From assembly GCA_023412855.1 (NCBI GenBank), contig JAEZRJ010000069.1:1-35080 (forward strand): a DNA stretch of 35,080 bases, given 5' to 3'. Positions 24,034 through 32,525 of the stretch are shown here, piece after piece. The notes beneath the pieces were generated by a model that searched no databases, was not told the origin of the DNA, and saw only the letters and a list, made by a program, of their open reading frames with translations. The stretch's first letter is position 1, and each line of letters opens with the position of its first letter. The stretch is from Bacillota bacterium (lineage in GTDB: Bacteria > Bacillota > Clostridia > Lachnospirales > Lachnospiraceae). Made by a program: the position numbers and the translations under genes.

Positions 24034-25057
24034 CTAGAAACTCCTCAAAATCCTTAAATTCCCGGATTGTTCCGCCGCCCTCTTCGATTATTGCTCTCAT
24101 TTCTGATTCATATTTATCTGAACAGCCGGCAAAGTCGCTTAAGTTATCCGGGTCGTAGGCTGTCATGAGCTCCATCTTCTCCAATCCGAAGTCTGCACAG
24201 ACATTATTTAGTTCTTCTTGAAGCATTATCCCCCACATATAAACTTTAACAGCGTCCCGTTCCTGAGCATAATGGCGGATTCTCAGCCATGTGTAAGACA
24301 GTTCGGCGTACCAGTCCGCCAAATCCTGAAAATTATGTTCTTTCCTTTGAATGCCTGAGAGTTTATGAGGCAGGGCATTTTCTGAAAGAAATTTTTGCGT
24401 TGTGAGGATTAATTCATAGCATAACTTCTTCTGTATTTCTTCGTTGCGCTCCATAATGACTTGAAGGTATTGGTTTGAAAAGTTGTGTGGAACGTTTTCC
24501 ATTGTCTGAAGCTCTTCCAACTGTGCGGCCTGAGATTTTTTGAAGTAAGTAAGATTGGTAAAAGCAATTGCGCGAGCGAGGTAATCCAGCACATAGCCTG
24601 CCCCCAACCGGACATCACTGCCTTGTGAGAACAACATTTCAAGATAAATGTCTTTTGCTTGCGCATAGGCTTCTAATGCACACTTCCGCATTAGGGTGCT
24701 GTTGGTAAGATTTTCTTTCTGCTGCTTTTTTAAGGCTTCAAATCGATGAGCATCAGCGGGTGTTCTTGCATACAAAACCTCCCCGTCAGCCAAACATGTA
24801 ATGTTATATTCCTCGAGGTTTGAAAATTTTTCCAGACGCTCCCAGTCTATTCCCCAAATATCAAAGCCTTCACCGGATAAAATAAAAGTTTGACTGAAAG
24901 CTGAGCCTCTTTTGGTAATCGGCACGAAGTAACTCATTGTTTTTTCTCCGTCATCGATCCTTAGTGTGGTATGTGACACAACTAATGCGATATCATCAGC
25001 ATATTGCTCTCTGATGGTATCTAAAACCCATTTTGTAACGAAATTACTATTTTTCAT
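24023..25057 (-). CDS. Hypothetical protein, possible nucleotidyltransferase-like
   Basis: A 344-residue soluble protein that I do not recognise. The first 100 residues look like an alpha/beta domain (ADDIALVVSHTTLRIDDGEKTMSYFVP, then EGFDIWGIDWERLEKF and EVLYARTPADAHRFEALKKQ). The rest is helical and rich in Gln, Glu and Leu. The layout of a small alpha/beta domain followed by a helical bundle recalls aminoglycoside-type nucleotidyltransferases, but the GS-x-D-x-D catalytic motif is not seen, so this is a guess. AAGGAG precedes the ATG and a TATAAT lies at 25100-25105 on the minus strand. It overlaps the CD3324-like gene downstream. Confidence 0.6.
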   Translation of the reverse strand: MKNSNFVTKWVLDTIREQYADDIALVVSHTTLRIDDGEKTMSYFVPITKRGSAFSQTFILSGEGFDIWGIDWERLEKFSNLEEYNITCLADGEVLYARTPADAHRFEALKKQQKENLTNSTLMRKCALEAYAQAKDIYLEMLFSQGSDVRLGAGYVLDYLARAIAFTNLTYFKKSQAAQLEELQTMENVPHNFSNQYLQVIMERNEEIQKKLCYELILTTQKFLSENALPHKLSGIQRKEHNFQDLADWYAELSYTWLRIRHYAQERDAVKVYMWGIMLQEELNNVCADFGLEKMELMTAYDPDNLSDFAGCSDKYESEMRAIIEEGGGTIREFKDFEEFLDEV

Positions 25058-25196
25058 TAATGTACACTCCTTATTTTCTTATTCGGTCGACCTGATTATA
25101 TTATAGCTCGCTTGTTTTAAGAAAGAAATGTAATAAACGATTCCGCATCATTCTTTCGAACAACCACATGGTTAGGTAAAAATCAATAAAAAAGGG

Positions 25197-26525
25197 TTAA
25201 GCCATATTCTGTTTCATTGTCCTGCGCACCAATATCCGTGAAATAATAAAATGGCATAATTCTCCTGCCAAAAAGGTGAGGTAGATACCCTTAGCATGAA
25301 ATACAAATATGGAAAGCAGTAAAAAAATCTGAACAAAACCGAAACAGCGTAAAAACGAAATCAGCGTTGCATAGATGTTGCGTTCCATGGTTTGGAAATA
25401 AAGGATGTTCATTAAAGAGATTCCTATAAAAATATATGCAAATGGATACTGCCTGAGCATATACGCAGTTAACTTCGTTAGTTCGACATTGCCGGTATGG
25501 AACAGTGGGGCGATATTTTCGCCGAAGATCACGCAAATAGCAACTAATACGACAGAGGCAGCAATATTGGTAATGACTCCGAGATGGTACACATAAGAAA
25601 ATCCCTTCTTCTCATTTTGACCGTGATAGAGGCTCATGAGAGGCTGTACGCCCTGAGCCACACCCATTACTACCATATTGATGATCGAGCATACATAGCC
25701 TACGATAGAATATGCGGATACGCCAAGCGTTCCTGTAATCTGGACTACAGCAAGATTATAGGAAAAGGTAAAGGCTGGTACGCTGAATTCCATCAGGGAA
25801 GAAGCCATACCGTTGCTCAATATTCTTTTTATTTCGCCAAAATGGAATACAGGCTTGCGAATGCGCAGCGCTCCTTTGTTAAAAATAAAATGGCTGATAT
25901 AAAACAGAAATTCAATACCCATACCGATACCGTTTGTAATTGCGGCCACTTCGATTCCATAATGAAGGACGAGAATAAAAAGGATATCGAGAGCTGCATT
26001 GATGACAGCTCCAAAGACGGAACCGAGCATAGCGATTTTAGGGTTATTGTCATTGCGCACAAAAACAGAAAGACCGAATGTGACCATTTGTATAAGGGAA
26101 AAGGGAGCTGACCATTTGAGGTAGGCAACTGCGGGGACCAGCAATTCTTCGTTTGCGCCCAGGAAGATAGAGATCCTTTCCCGAAAGAAGAAGCCCGTTA
26201 ACGCCAGCACGATGCCTGCCATGACAGCCAAGGCCAGACACTGGCAGAATATATTGTTCGCCTTTTCTGATTCCCCCTGTCCCTTATGAAAGGAGTATAC
26301 GTTTGCGCCGCCCACGGCTATAAGCATAGCTAGTGCAATAACCAGCATGCTGAATGGGAAAACGATATTGATAGCGCCGAGTGCTACCTCACCGATACCC
26401 TGTCCGACGATAACTCCGTCCAAGATAACATAAAGAGCCTGAACGAGCATTCCTATTACCGATGGGATTACATATCGGGAAAATTGCTTATTGATATGTT
26501 TCATGCTTAAAAATTTGTTTAACAT
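25197..26525 (-). CDS. MATE family multidrug efflux transporter
   Basis: A 442-residue protein with twelve hydrophobic helices in two halves. It opens MLNKFLSMKHINKQFSRYVIPS and has typical MATE sequence (VIPSVIGMLVQALYVILDGVIVGQGIGEVALGAINIVFP), placing it near MepA/NorM-type Na+ or H+-driven exporters of cationic drugs. GGAGG directly before ATG 26525 is preferred over a TTG 12 nt upstream. The gene is divergent from a MerR/GyrI-type regulator across a MerR-style promoter. This strongly suggests drug-induced expression. Confidence 0.92.
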   Translation of the reverse strand: MLNKFLSMKHINKQFSRYVIPSVIGMLVQALYVILDGVIVGQGIGEVALGAINIVFPFSMLVIALAMLIAVGGANVYSFHKGQGESEKANNIFCQCLALAVMAGIVLALTGFFFRERISIFLGANEELLVPAVAYLKWSAPFSLIQMVTFGLSVFVRNDNNPKIAMLGSVFGAVINAALDILFILVLHYGIEVAAITNGIGMGIEFLFYISHFIFNKGALRIRKPVFHFGEIKRILSNGMASSLMEFSVPAFTFSYNLAVVQITGTLGVSAYSIVGYVCSIINMVVMGVAQGVQPLMSLYHGQNEKKGFSYVYHLGVITNIAASVVLVAICVIFGENIAPLFHTGNVELTKLTAYMLRQYPFAYIFIGISLMNILYFQTMERNIYATLISFLRCFGFVQIFLLLSIFVFHAKGIYLTFLAGELCHFIISRILVRRTMKQNMA

Positions 26526-26564
26526 ACACTCCTCCAAAAAATGTATTGATTAGTTCAATTGGCT

Positions 26565-26595
26565 ATTATAAACTGTTCATATACTGAACAGTCAA
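26565..26595 (-). promoter_or_regulatory. MerR-type promoter of the MATE pump
   Basis: On the minus strand TTGACT (26590-26595) and TATAAT (26565-26570) are separated by 19 nt, the stretched spacer that needs MerR-type activation. A 21-bp inverted repeat, ACTGTTCA-TATAC-TGAACAGT (26572-26592), fills the spacer. Confidence 0.88.
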
Positions 26596-26630
26596 GCCAT
26601 TAATTAAAAAATGATGAAAAGGAGAAGAAG

Positions 26631-27455
26631 ATGGAAAAGTATTGTATGAAAATCAGTGAATTTTCTCATGTAACAGGAATTAGTCGAAGGACACTCTTGT
26701 TTTATGACAAAATAGGTCTTCTTTCGCCTGCAGAAGTCGATGCAGATAACAGATATCGCTACTATGCCTATTCGCAGATCGATATTGCTAATGTGATTAC
26801 TGTTTTGCGCGAAATAGGCATGCCCTTAAAGGAAATTAAGGAATATCTAAATAACCGTTCGCCGGAGAATTTGGTCGATATGCTGCAAGCGCAAAAAGAT
26901 GTGGTTCAAGAAAAAATTCAAACGCTGGAACAGATTAACGATATGCTGGATACCCGCATTAGTTTAACGAAAAAGGGAATGGGCTTGAGAAATGATACTA
27001 ACATTATTGAAGTAAAGGAATACGATGCCGTGCCGATTTTGCTGGGACCGGAGCTTCCTGAAACCAGCCATATACTAGATGGATGGTACTATCTTGTGGA
27101 ATTCTATGATTTCTGCAACGACAATCAGATCATTCGTGGATTGCCTGCCGGTTCGATTATTTCTCATTTGGATTTATTGCAGAGAAAATTCTCTCATCCC
27201 TCCCGATATTATTATTCCCCTTTATCCGGGAGTAGTTATCCGAGCAATTCAGAAAAGCCTAAAGGCTTATATGTAATTGGGCGGGAATATGGCGAATATT
27301 CACAAAGCGCCGGCCTTTATGAAAGGGTTTTAAATTATGCTGAAGGAGCAGGATTGAAAATATGCGGTAACGCATATGAGGAGTATTTGTTCGATGAGAC
27401 CTCTACCAGCGATTCCACAAAGTATCTTTTGCAGATAGAGATTCATGTACAATAA
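26631..27455 (+). CDS. MerR-family regulator with GyrI-like ligand domain (BmrR type)
   Basis: A 274-residue protein. The N-terminal MerR DNA-binding domain (KISEFSHVTGISRRTLLFYDKIGLLSP, then NRYRYYAYSQIDIANVITVLREIGMPLKEIKEYL) leads into a long dimer helix (about 80-110) and a C-terminal GyrI-like domain (about 125-274) ending in YLFDETSTSDSTKYLLQIEIHV. This is the BmrR/TipA-like layout of multidrug-sensing activators. AAAAGGAG precedes ATG 26631. Divergent from the MATE pump with a shared operator, so it likely activates that pump on binding a hydrophobic cation or similar drug. Confidence 0.92.
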   Translation: MEKYCMKISEFSHVTGISRRTLLFYDKIGLLSPAEVDADNRYRYYAYSQIDIANVITVLREIGMPLKEIKEYLNNRSPENLVDMLQAQKDVVQEKIQTLEQINDMLDTRISLTKKGMGLRNDTNIIEVKEYDAVPILLGPELPETSHILDGWYYLVEFYDFCNDNQIIRGLPAGSIISHLDLLQRKFSHPSRYYYSPLSGSSYPSNSEKPKGLYVIGREYGEYSQSAGLYERVLNYAEGAGLKICGNAYEEYLFDETSTSDSTKYLLQIEIHVQ

Positions 27456-27616
27456 AATTTAATATCTTTGCTCCAGATTCAATTCAACAATTTCTCCGTT
27501 TTAGGGTGATCGCCATGTATTTGGCCAAAAAGCCGTGAACGTATAAAATGAACAGTAACATATAAAACACATTTTGCTGTTTTTTCGCTTAAAATCCGTA
27601 GAAAAAATCCTGAATC

Positions 27617-27625
27617 TGCTATAAT
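27617..27625 (+). promoter_or_regulatory. Extended -10 promoter of the deacetylase gene
   Basis: TGCTATAAT at 27617-27625 is a perfect extended -10 element. No good -35 box is found at 17 nt, as is usual for this promoter type. Transcription would begin near 27632, just ahead of the hairpin leader. Confidence 0.6.
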
Positions 27626-27635
27626 ATGGACATAT

Positions 27636-27694
27636 AGGATGCTAAATCGGTTCCTTAGGACGTCAGGAAAAAATCAGCCATAGGAGAGCATCCT
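27636..27694 (+). other. Structured leader (candidate regulatory RNA)
   Basis: Perfect 9-bp stem TAGGATGCT (27636-27644) with AGCATCCTA (27686-27694) enclosing 41 nt, including an inner TTCCT/AGGAA stem. It starts within a few bases of the predicted transcription start and ends 41 nt before the ATG. It does not fit any riboswitch consensus that I remember. Confidence 0.4.
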
Positions 27695-27735
27695 AAATAT
27701 TAATAAAAGAACTTGAGAAATGGTGGTGGAAACAT

Positions 27736-28413
27736 ATGTGGAACGAAAAAAAGAAAGCAGTTACTTTCAGCTATGACGATGGCGTAACGCAGGACAAGCG
27801 ACTTACAGAGTTATTCAATTACTATCGGGCAAAATGCACCTTCAACCTAAACAGCGGTTTACAGAGCTACGCGTCCTCATGGGATAACAAGGGTCTGACG
27901 ATTCATCGCATGAATGCCTTGGACCTCCCCGAATTATACAAAGGTCACGAAATTGCAGTCCACTGCCTGACCCATGCCAACCTGACCGAATGCGATGAAG
28001 ATACCATTTATAATGAAGTCTTGGTGGATAAACAGAATTTAGAAAGAATGTTCGGCCGAAGCATGAATGGAATGGCATATCCTTTCGGTACTTACAACGA
28101 TGAGGTAGTAAAAATCCTGAGAAAGTGTGGTATTCAATATTCAAGAACGGTAGATAGTTCAAAGGCCTTTGATATTCCGCAGGACCTTCTTAGACTAAAG
28201 CCTACCTGCCACCACGATGATACGGATATAATGGCGTTAATCGACGACTTCCTGAATTTCCGGCAAGAAACCCCACAGCTTTTTTATATATGGGGTCATA
28301 GTTATGAATTCGACGTCAACAATAACTGGGACCGGATGGAGAAAATCTTAGACAAGCTTGCAGGAAAAGAAGAAATCTTCTATGGAACCAATTCTCAGGT
28401 ACTGTTGTACTAA
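27736..28413 (+). CDS. NodB-type polysaccharide deacetylase (CE4) family protein
   Basis: A 225-residue protein without signal peptide. Motif 1 VTFSYDDG has the catalytic and metal Asp pair, motif 2 HEIAVHCLTHANL the H-x3-H metal ligands, motif 3 MAYPFGTYND the usual substrate-groove segment, and WGHSYEF a late His. These fit a metal-dependent deacetylase of the CE4 class, and the metal-site residues are present. Being cytoplasmic, it probably acts on an imported oligosaccharide or small N-acetylated molecule rather than on the wall. It is followed after 181 nt by an AraC regulator and the rhamnose genes, so a role in breaking down rhamnose-containing glycans is plausible. Confidence 0.88.
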   Translation: MWNEKKKAVTFSYDDGVTQDKRLTELFNYYRAKCTFNLNSGLQSYASSWDNKGLTIHRMNALDLPELYKGHEIAVHCLTHANLTECDEDTIYNEVLVDKQNLERMFGRSMNGMAYPFGTYNDEVVKILRKCGIQYSRTVDSSKAFDIPQDLLRLKPTCHHDDTDIMALIDDFLNFRQETPQLFYIWGHSYEFDVNNNWDRMEKILDKLAGKEEIFYGTNSQVLLY

Positions 28414-28594
28414 GCGAAATCTATTGAGTCAAAAGACAATATAATCCAGTCCTATAAGAGTGCAGCCCTATTATGGACCAGAAATATATGAAGTATGGCG
28501 GCTCTGCGAAGAACCTGCCAAAAGAGCTGTATTCTTCCGATTTATTTTTGAAGATATCAACAAGTTAACTTTTTCGGAATAGGATGTAAGAACA

Positions 28595-29557
28595 ATGACA
28601 AAAGAACTGCTATCCCAATTAAAGAAAATCACTCCGGAAGAAAAACGTCTTCTTTCGGGAGCGCCTGAAATCGAAAAAGAATTGTACATGTCTTCTGAAA
28701 CGGATACCATCGATTCCAGGAAACTGTTAGAGGCGGGAAAACTGATCCAGGTACGCACCCATACCCGGTTTGTTCATTTTCCTAAGCACAAGCACAACTA
28801 TATCGAGGTAATCTATATGTGTTCCGGCGCTACCCACCATGTAGTGAACGGCGAAGACGTGAGGCTGGAGCGAGGTGAGCTGCTGTTTTTAAACCAGCGT
28901 GCCACGCAGGAGATTTATCCGGCAAAAGAGAATGATATTGCGGTCAACTTCATCATTCTTCCGGAGTTTTTCGATTCTGCGCTCAGGATGATGGGGGCGG
29001 AGAAGAACCTTCTCCGCGACTTTATCATCGATTCCCTGCGCGAGGAAAGCAGCTCCTCCGGTTATCTGCACTTTAAGGTGGCGGACATTCTCCCGATACA
29101 GAATCTGGTAGAAAACCTGATCTGGACTATTGTAAACAAGCAGTCCAACAAACGGAGCATCAATCAGGCCACCATGGGTCTTTTGTTCCTTCAACTGATG
29201 AATCACATGGACAAGCTGGAGACCGGCGAAGGCAGCGGGCAGCAGAAGCTGATCATTACAGTCTTAAGCTATATCGAGGAGCACTATAGAGACGGAGAAC
29301 TGACGCAGTTGGCAAACAGCCTGCATTACGACTTTTACTGGTTGTCTAAGGAAATAAAGAAGCGCACCGGCAAGACTTATACGGAGTTAGTCCAGACCAA
29401 AAGGCTAAATCAGGCGGCATATCTTCTTAGCACCACCTCCATGTCGGTCATGGAGGTCGCCATGACAGTGGGATATGATAACATCAGCTATTTTCATAGA
29501 ATCTTTCAAAGGCAGTTTGGAGTCACTCCGAGAACCTATAGGATAAATGGCAAATAA
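28595..29557 (+). CDS. AraC-family regulator, probable rhamnose operon activator
   Basis: A 320-residue protein. An N-terminal cupin-like sensing domain (HFPKHKHNYIEVIYMCSGATHH, then GELLFLNQRATQEIY) is followed by a C-terminal AraC double helix-turn-helix (ELTQLANSLHYDFYWLSKEIKKRTGKTYTELVQTKRLNQAAYLL, then VAMTVGYDNISYFHRIFQRQFG). Position just ahead of rhaB suggests it senses rhamnose or a rhamnoside, a role like RhaS/RhaR, though its own ligand is unproven. The ribosome binding site is weak (AGGATG). A terminator separates it from rhaB, so rhaB may have its own promoter. Confidence 0.88.
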   Translation: MTKELLSQLKKITPEEKRLLSGAPEIEKELYMSSETDTIDSRKLLEAGKLIQVRTHTRFVHFPKHKHNYIEVIYMCSGATHHVVNGEDVRLERGELLFLNQRATQEIYPAKENDIAVNFIILPEFFDSALRMMGAEKNLLRDFIIDSLREESSSSGYLHFKVADILPIQNLVENLIWTIVNKQSNKRSINQATMGLLFLQLMNHMDKLETGEGSGQQKLIITVLSYIEEHYRDGELTQLANSLHYDFYWLSKEIKKRTGKTYTELVQTKRLNQAAYLLSTTSMSVMEVAMTVGYDNISYFHRIFQRQFGVTPRTYRINGK

Positions 29558-29592
29558 GGACACTTTTTTGAACAAAAGGTGTTCTTTTTTAT
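29557..29592 (+). terminator. Terminator after the AraC gene
   Basis: GGACACTTTT pairs with AAAAGGTGTTC around a TTGAAC loop, followed by TTTTTTATTAC. Minor mismatches in the stem. Confidence 0.65.
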
Positions 29593-29664
29593 TACAAAAA
29601 AAGCGGATAAGATAAAATCATAATTCATGTTCTTATTTTATGGAAGAAAGGAACCGTATGACGA

Positions 29665-31065
29665 ATGGAACAATATTATCTGGCGATTGACATCGGTGCC
29701 TCCAGCGGGCGGCATATATTGGGCCGCAAGGAGGGGGAAAAGATGGTCTTGGAGGAAATCCATCGCTTTCCGAACGGCATGACAGAAAAGGACGGAGAGC
29801 TGGTCTGGGATGTGGACAGTTTATTTGCAGAAATTAAAGAGGGAATGAAAAAGTGTGCGGTACAGGGCAAGATTCCGGTAAGCGTAGGAATCGATACGTG
29901 GGCGGTGGACTTCGTTCTCTTGGATGAAGAGGATAAGAGAATCGGCAATGCCGCGGCTTACAGAGACGCCAGGACGAAGGGAATGGATGCTGAGGTCTAT
30001 CGGATCGTATCGGAAGAAGAGCTTTATAGCAGGACCGGAATACAGAAACAGATGTTCAATACCGTATACCAACTTATGGCACTGAAAAAGAGGCGGCCGC
30101 AGCAGCTTGCAAAGGCGAGAAAGCTGTTAATGATTCCCGACTACTTTCACTATCTGCTCACGGGAACGGCAGCAGCAGAATACACCAATGCAACTACGAC
30201 GCAGCTTGTCAGTTCCGAGACGAAGACATGGGATATGGAGCTGATCAAAAGGCTTGGCTATTCCGAAAAAATATTCCAAAAGATCCGGACCCCCGGTACA
30301 GTGTTAGGGAGCTTGACAGAGGAGATACGGAGTGAACTGGGATATGACTGCAAGGTAATCCTTCCTGCCACTCATGATACCGGCTCGGCAGTGATGGCCG
30401 TGCCAAGCAGCGAGGAGGATACGCTCTATATCAGCTCCGGCACTTGGTCGTTAATGGGAACTGAGCTAATGCGCGCGGATTGCTCTGAAAAAAGCAAGCG
30501 GCACAATCTTACGAACGAAGGCGGCTATAACTTCCGCTTTCGCTATCTGAAAAACATAATGGGACTTTGGATGATTCAGTCAGTGAAGAAGGAAATTGGG
30601 CAAGATATGGATTACGGGACGGTTTGCAGGATCGCCTCCGAGGAAACAATAGCTTCCATTGTTGATTGCAACGAAGAGCGTTTTCTTGCACCGGCAAGTA
30701 TGGCGGAAGAGGTGAAATATGCCTGCCGGGACTCGGGACAGGAGATACCGGAGGGAATCGGACAGATTGCGGCGGTGATTTACAACAGCCTGGCTAAATG
30801 TTATGCGAAAACTATCGGGGAAATCGAAGAAATCACGGGAAAGAAGTATGATAAGATTCATATTGTGGGCGGCGGTGCGAATGCGGGATATTTGAACGGT
30901 CTCACTGCCAAAGCGACCAATCGCACCGTAATCGCAGGACCGATAGAAGCCACCGCAATCGGCAACATTGCGGCCCAAATGATCGCCGGAGGAGAACTGC
31001 GGGATTTGAAAGACGCGAGGGAGTGCATCTTTCGTTCGTTTCCGATAGAGGTCTATGAACCATAA
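29665..31065 (+). CDS. rhaB: Rhamnulokinase
   Basis: A 466-residue FGGY-family kinase that phosphorylates L-rhamnulose to rhamnulose-1-phosphate. The N-terminal ATP-binding start is YYLAIDIGASSGRHILG; further motifs are GIDTWAVDFVLLD, LPATHDTGSAV, SSGTWSLMG, NEGGYNF and HIVGGGANAGYLN. The GASSGR phosphate loop and the neighbouring rhaA and rhaD fix the substrate as rhamnulose over other FGGY sugars. Length is close to E. coli RhaB (489). GAAAGGA precedes the ATG at about 12 nt. A 10-codon out-of-frame ORF starts 7 nt upstream and overlaps it, probably by chance. Confidence 0.93.
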   Translation: MEQYYLAIDIGASSGRHILGRKEGEKMVLEEIHRFPNGMTEKDGELVWDVDSLFAEIKEGMKKCAVQGKIPVSVGIDTWAVDFVLLDEEDKRIGNAAAYRDARTKGMDAEVYRIVSEEELYSRTGIQKQMFNTVYQLMALKKRRPQQLAKARKLLMIPDYFHYLLTGTAAAEYTNATTTQLVSSETKTWDMELIKRLGYSEKIFQKIRTPGTVLGSLTEEIRSELGYDCKVILPATHDTGSAVMAVPSSEEDTLYISSGTWSLMGTELMRADCSEKSKRHNLTNEGGYNFRFRYLKNIMGLWMIQSVKKEIGQDMDYGTVCRIASEETIASIVDCNEERFLAPASMAEEVKYACRDSGQEIPEGIGQIAAVIYNSLAKCYAKTIGEIEEITGKKYDKIHIVGGGANAGYLNGLTAKATNRTVIAGPIEATAIGNIAAQMIAGGELRDLKDARECIFRSFPIEVYEP

Positions 31066-31104
31066 AGCAGTTTCTGGTACAATTACCGCTTTCAGATATT
31101 GCTT

Positions 31105-31134
31105 TTGAGTCCATCAAAGCGGATATAGTATAAA
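31105..31134 (+). promoter_or_regulatory. Possible promoter upstream of rhaA
   Basis: TTGAGT (31105-31110), 18-nt spacer, TATAAA (31129-31134), in the 143-nt gap between rhaB and rhaA. It would give rhaA-rhaD a separate start of transcription. Confidence 0.45.
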
Positions 31135-31208
31135 TATGGAAGGTGGGCTTACAGAAATTGCAGAAATGAAAGAAATGAAAATATAAATAATAGAAAGGAT
31201 AGTAAATA

Positions 31209-32465
31209 ATGACAAGTAAAGAAAGATATGAATCAGCAAAAGAAATGTACAAGGAAATCGGCATAGATACCGATGCTGCCATTGCAAAACTGAAAGAAGT
31301 TCCGGTATCCCTGCACTGCTGGCAGGGGGACGACGTTACCGGCTTTGACCATGAAGGGCCGCTGACCGGAGGAATCCAGACCACCGGCAATTACCCTGGA
31401 AAAGCGAGAACACCGCAAGAGCTTATGGACGACATGGACCAGGCACTTCGTCTGATGCCAGGCAAAAAGAAGCTGAACCTCCACGCCTGCTACGCTATTT
31501 TTGAAAAGGGTGAATATGCGGACCGCGATAAACTGGAGCCTGAGCACTTTGTGAAATGGGCGGAGTTTGCCAAGGAAAGAAATATGGGTATCGATTTCAA
31601 TCCCACCTTCTTCTCCCACGAGAAAGTGAAGGATGGCTTGACGTTATCCAGCCCCGACGAGGCTACAAGAAAGTTCTGGATCGGCCATGGAAAAGCGTGC
31701 ATCCGTATTTCGGAATATTTTGCTAAAGAGACTGGCGTACCCTGTGTCATGAACATATGGATCGGAGACGGTTATAAGGATGTGCCGGCTGATCGCATGG
31801 GACCGAGACTGCGTTACAAAGACTCCATTGAACAGATTTTATCGGAGCAATATGACAAAAAGCTTGTGAAGCCCTGTGTGGAATCTAAGGTGTTCGGAAT
31901 CGGTGTGGAATCCTATACAGTAGGCTCCGGGGAGTTCACGTTGAGCTTTGCCGCTTCTCACGAAGGCTGCCTGCCGCTAATGGATAACGGACACTATCAT
32001 CCGACGGAGGTAGTATCTGACAAGATTCCTGCGCTATTATGCTATTATCCCGAAATTGCCCTGCACATTACGAGACCGGTTCGCTGGGACAGCGACCATG
32101 TAGTACTGTTCGACGATGAGACCAGAGAGATGGCGAAGGAAATTGTCCGCTGTGAAGGTCTTGACCGTGTATACATGGCCCTGGATTATTTTGACGCCAG
32201 CATCAATCGCGTTGCAGCGTGGACCGTAGGCTTCAGAAGCTGGCAGAAAGCACTGTTAAGCGCACTATGTACGCCTAATGAAGCGTTGAAAGGGCTTCAG
32301 GAGGAAAACCGTCTGACAGAGCTTATGATAATGCAGGAGGAACTGAAAACCTATCCCCTCGGAGACATATGGTCAGAGTATTGCAGGCAGTGCGGCGTAC
32401 CGGAGGATATGAGCTGGTTTAAGGACATACAAAAATATGAAGCTGAAGTATTGATGTACCGTTAG
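31209..32465 (+). CDS. rhaA: L-rhamnose isomerase
   Basis: A 418-residue cytoplasmic enzyme that converts L-rhamnose to L-rhamnulose, the first step of the pathway. Almost the same length as E. coli RhaA (419). It contains VSLHCWQGDDVTGFD, TGGIQTTGNYPG, LNLHACYAIF, FNPTFFSHE, MNIWIGDGYKD, MDNGHYHPTEVVSDK, RPVRWDSDHVV and LDYFDASINRVAAW. The Glu, Asp and His metal ligands of this family sit in the IWIGDG, SHEGCLPLMDNGHYHPT and RWDSDHV segments. AGAAAGGA lies before the ATG. No inactivation visible. Confidence 0.97.
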   Translation: MTSKERYESAKEMYKEIGIDTDAAIAKLKEVPVSLHCWQGDDVTGFDHEGPLTGGIQTTGNYPGKARTPQELMDDMDQALRLMPGKKKLNLHACYAIFEKGEYADRDKLEPEHFVKWAEFAKERNMGIDFNPTFFSHEKVKDGLTLSSPDEATRKFWIGHGKACIRISEYFAKETGVPCVMNIWIGDGYKDVPADRMGPRLRYKDSIEQILSEQYDKKLVKPCVESKVFGIGVESYTVGSGEFTLSFAASHEGCLPLMDNGHYHPTEVVSDKIPALLCYYPEIALHITRPVRWDSDHVVLFDDETREMAKEIVRCEGLDRVYMALDYFDASINRVAAWTVGFRSWQKALLSALCTPNEALKGLQEENRLTELMIMQEELKTYPLGDIWSEYCRQCGVPEDMSWFKDIQKYEAEVLMYR

Positions 32466-32525
32466 AATAATTATGCAAGCAGTGGATAAAGAAACAATAA
32501 ATATCATATATGCGGAGGAATGAAT

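Noticed and set aside
27545..27562. TGAACAGTAAC resembling the MITE right end
   Set aside because: Only 11 nt match; no left end, internal hairpin or 8-bp duplication nearby. Probably chance or a very old remnant.
28473..28568. 31-codon ORF (MDQKYMKYGGSAKNLPKEL...) before the AraC gene
   Set aside because: No ribosome binding site and no recognised family; could be a gene fragment but cannot be supported.
29658..29690. 10-codon ORF overlapping the rhaB start
   Set aside because: Too short and unconserved in appearance; the in-frame rhaB start at 29665 explains the ribosome binding site.
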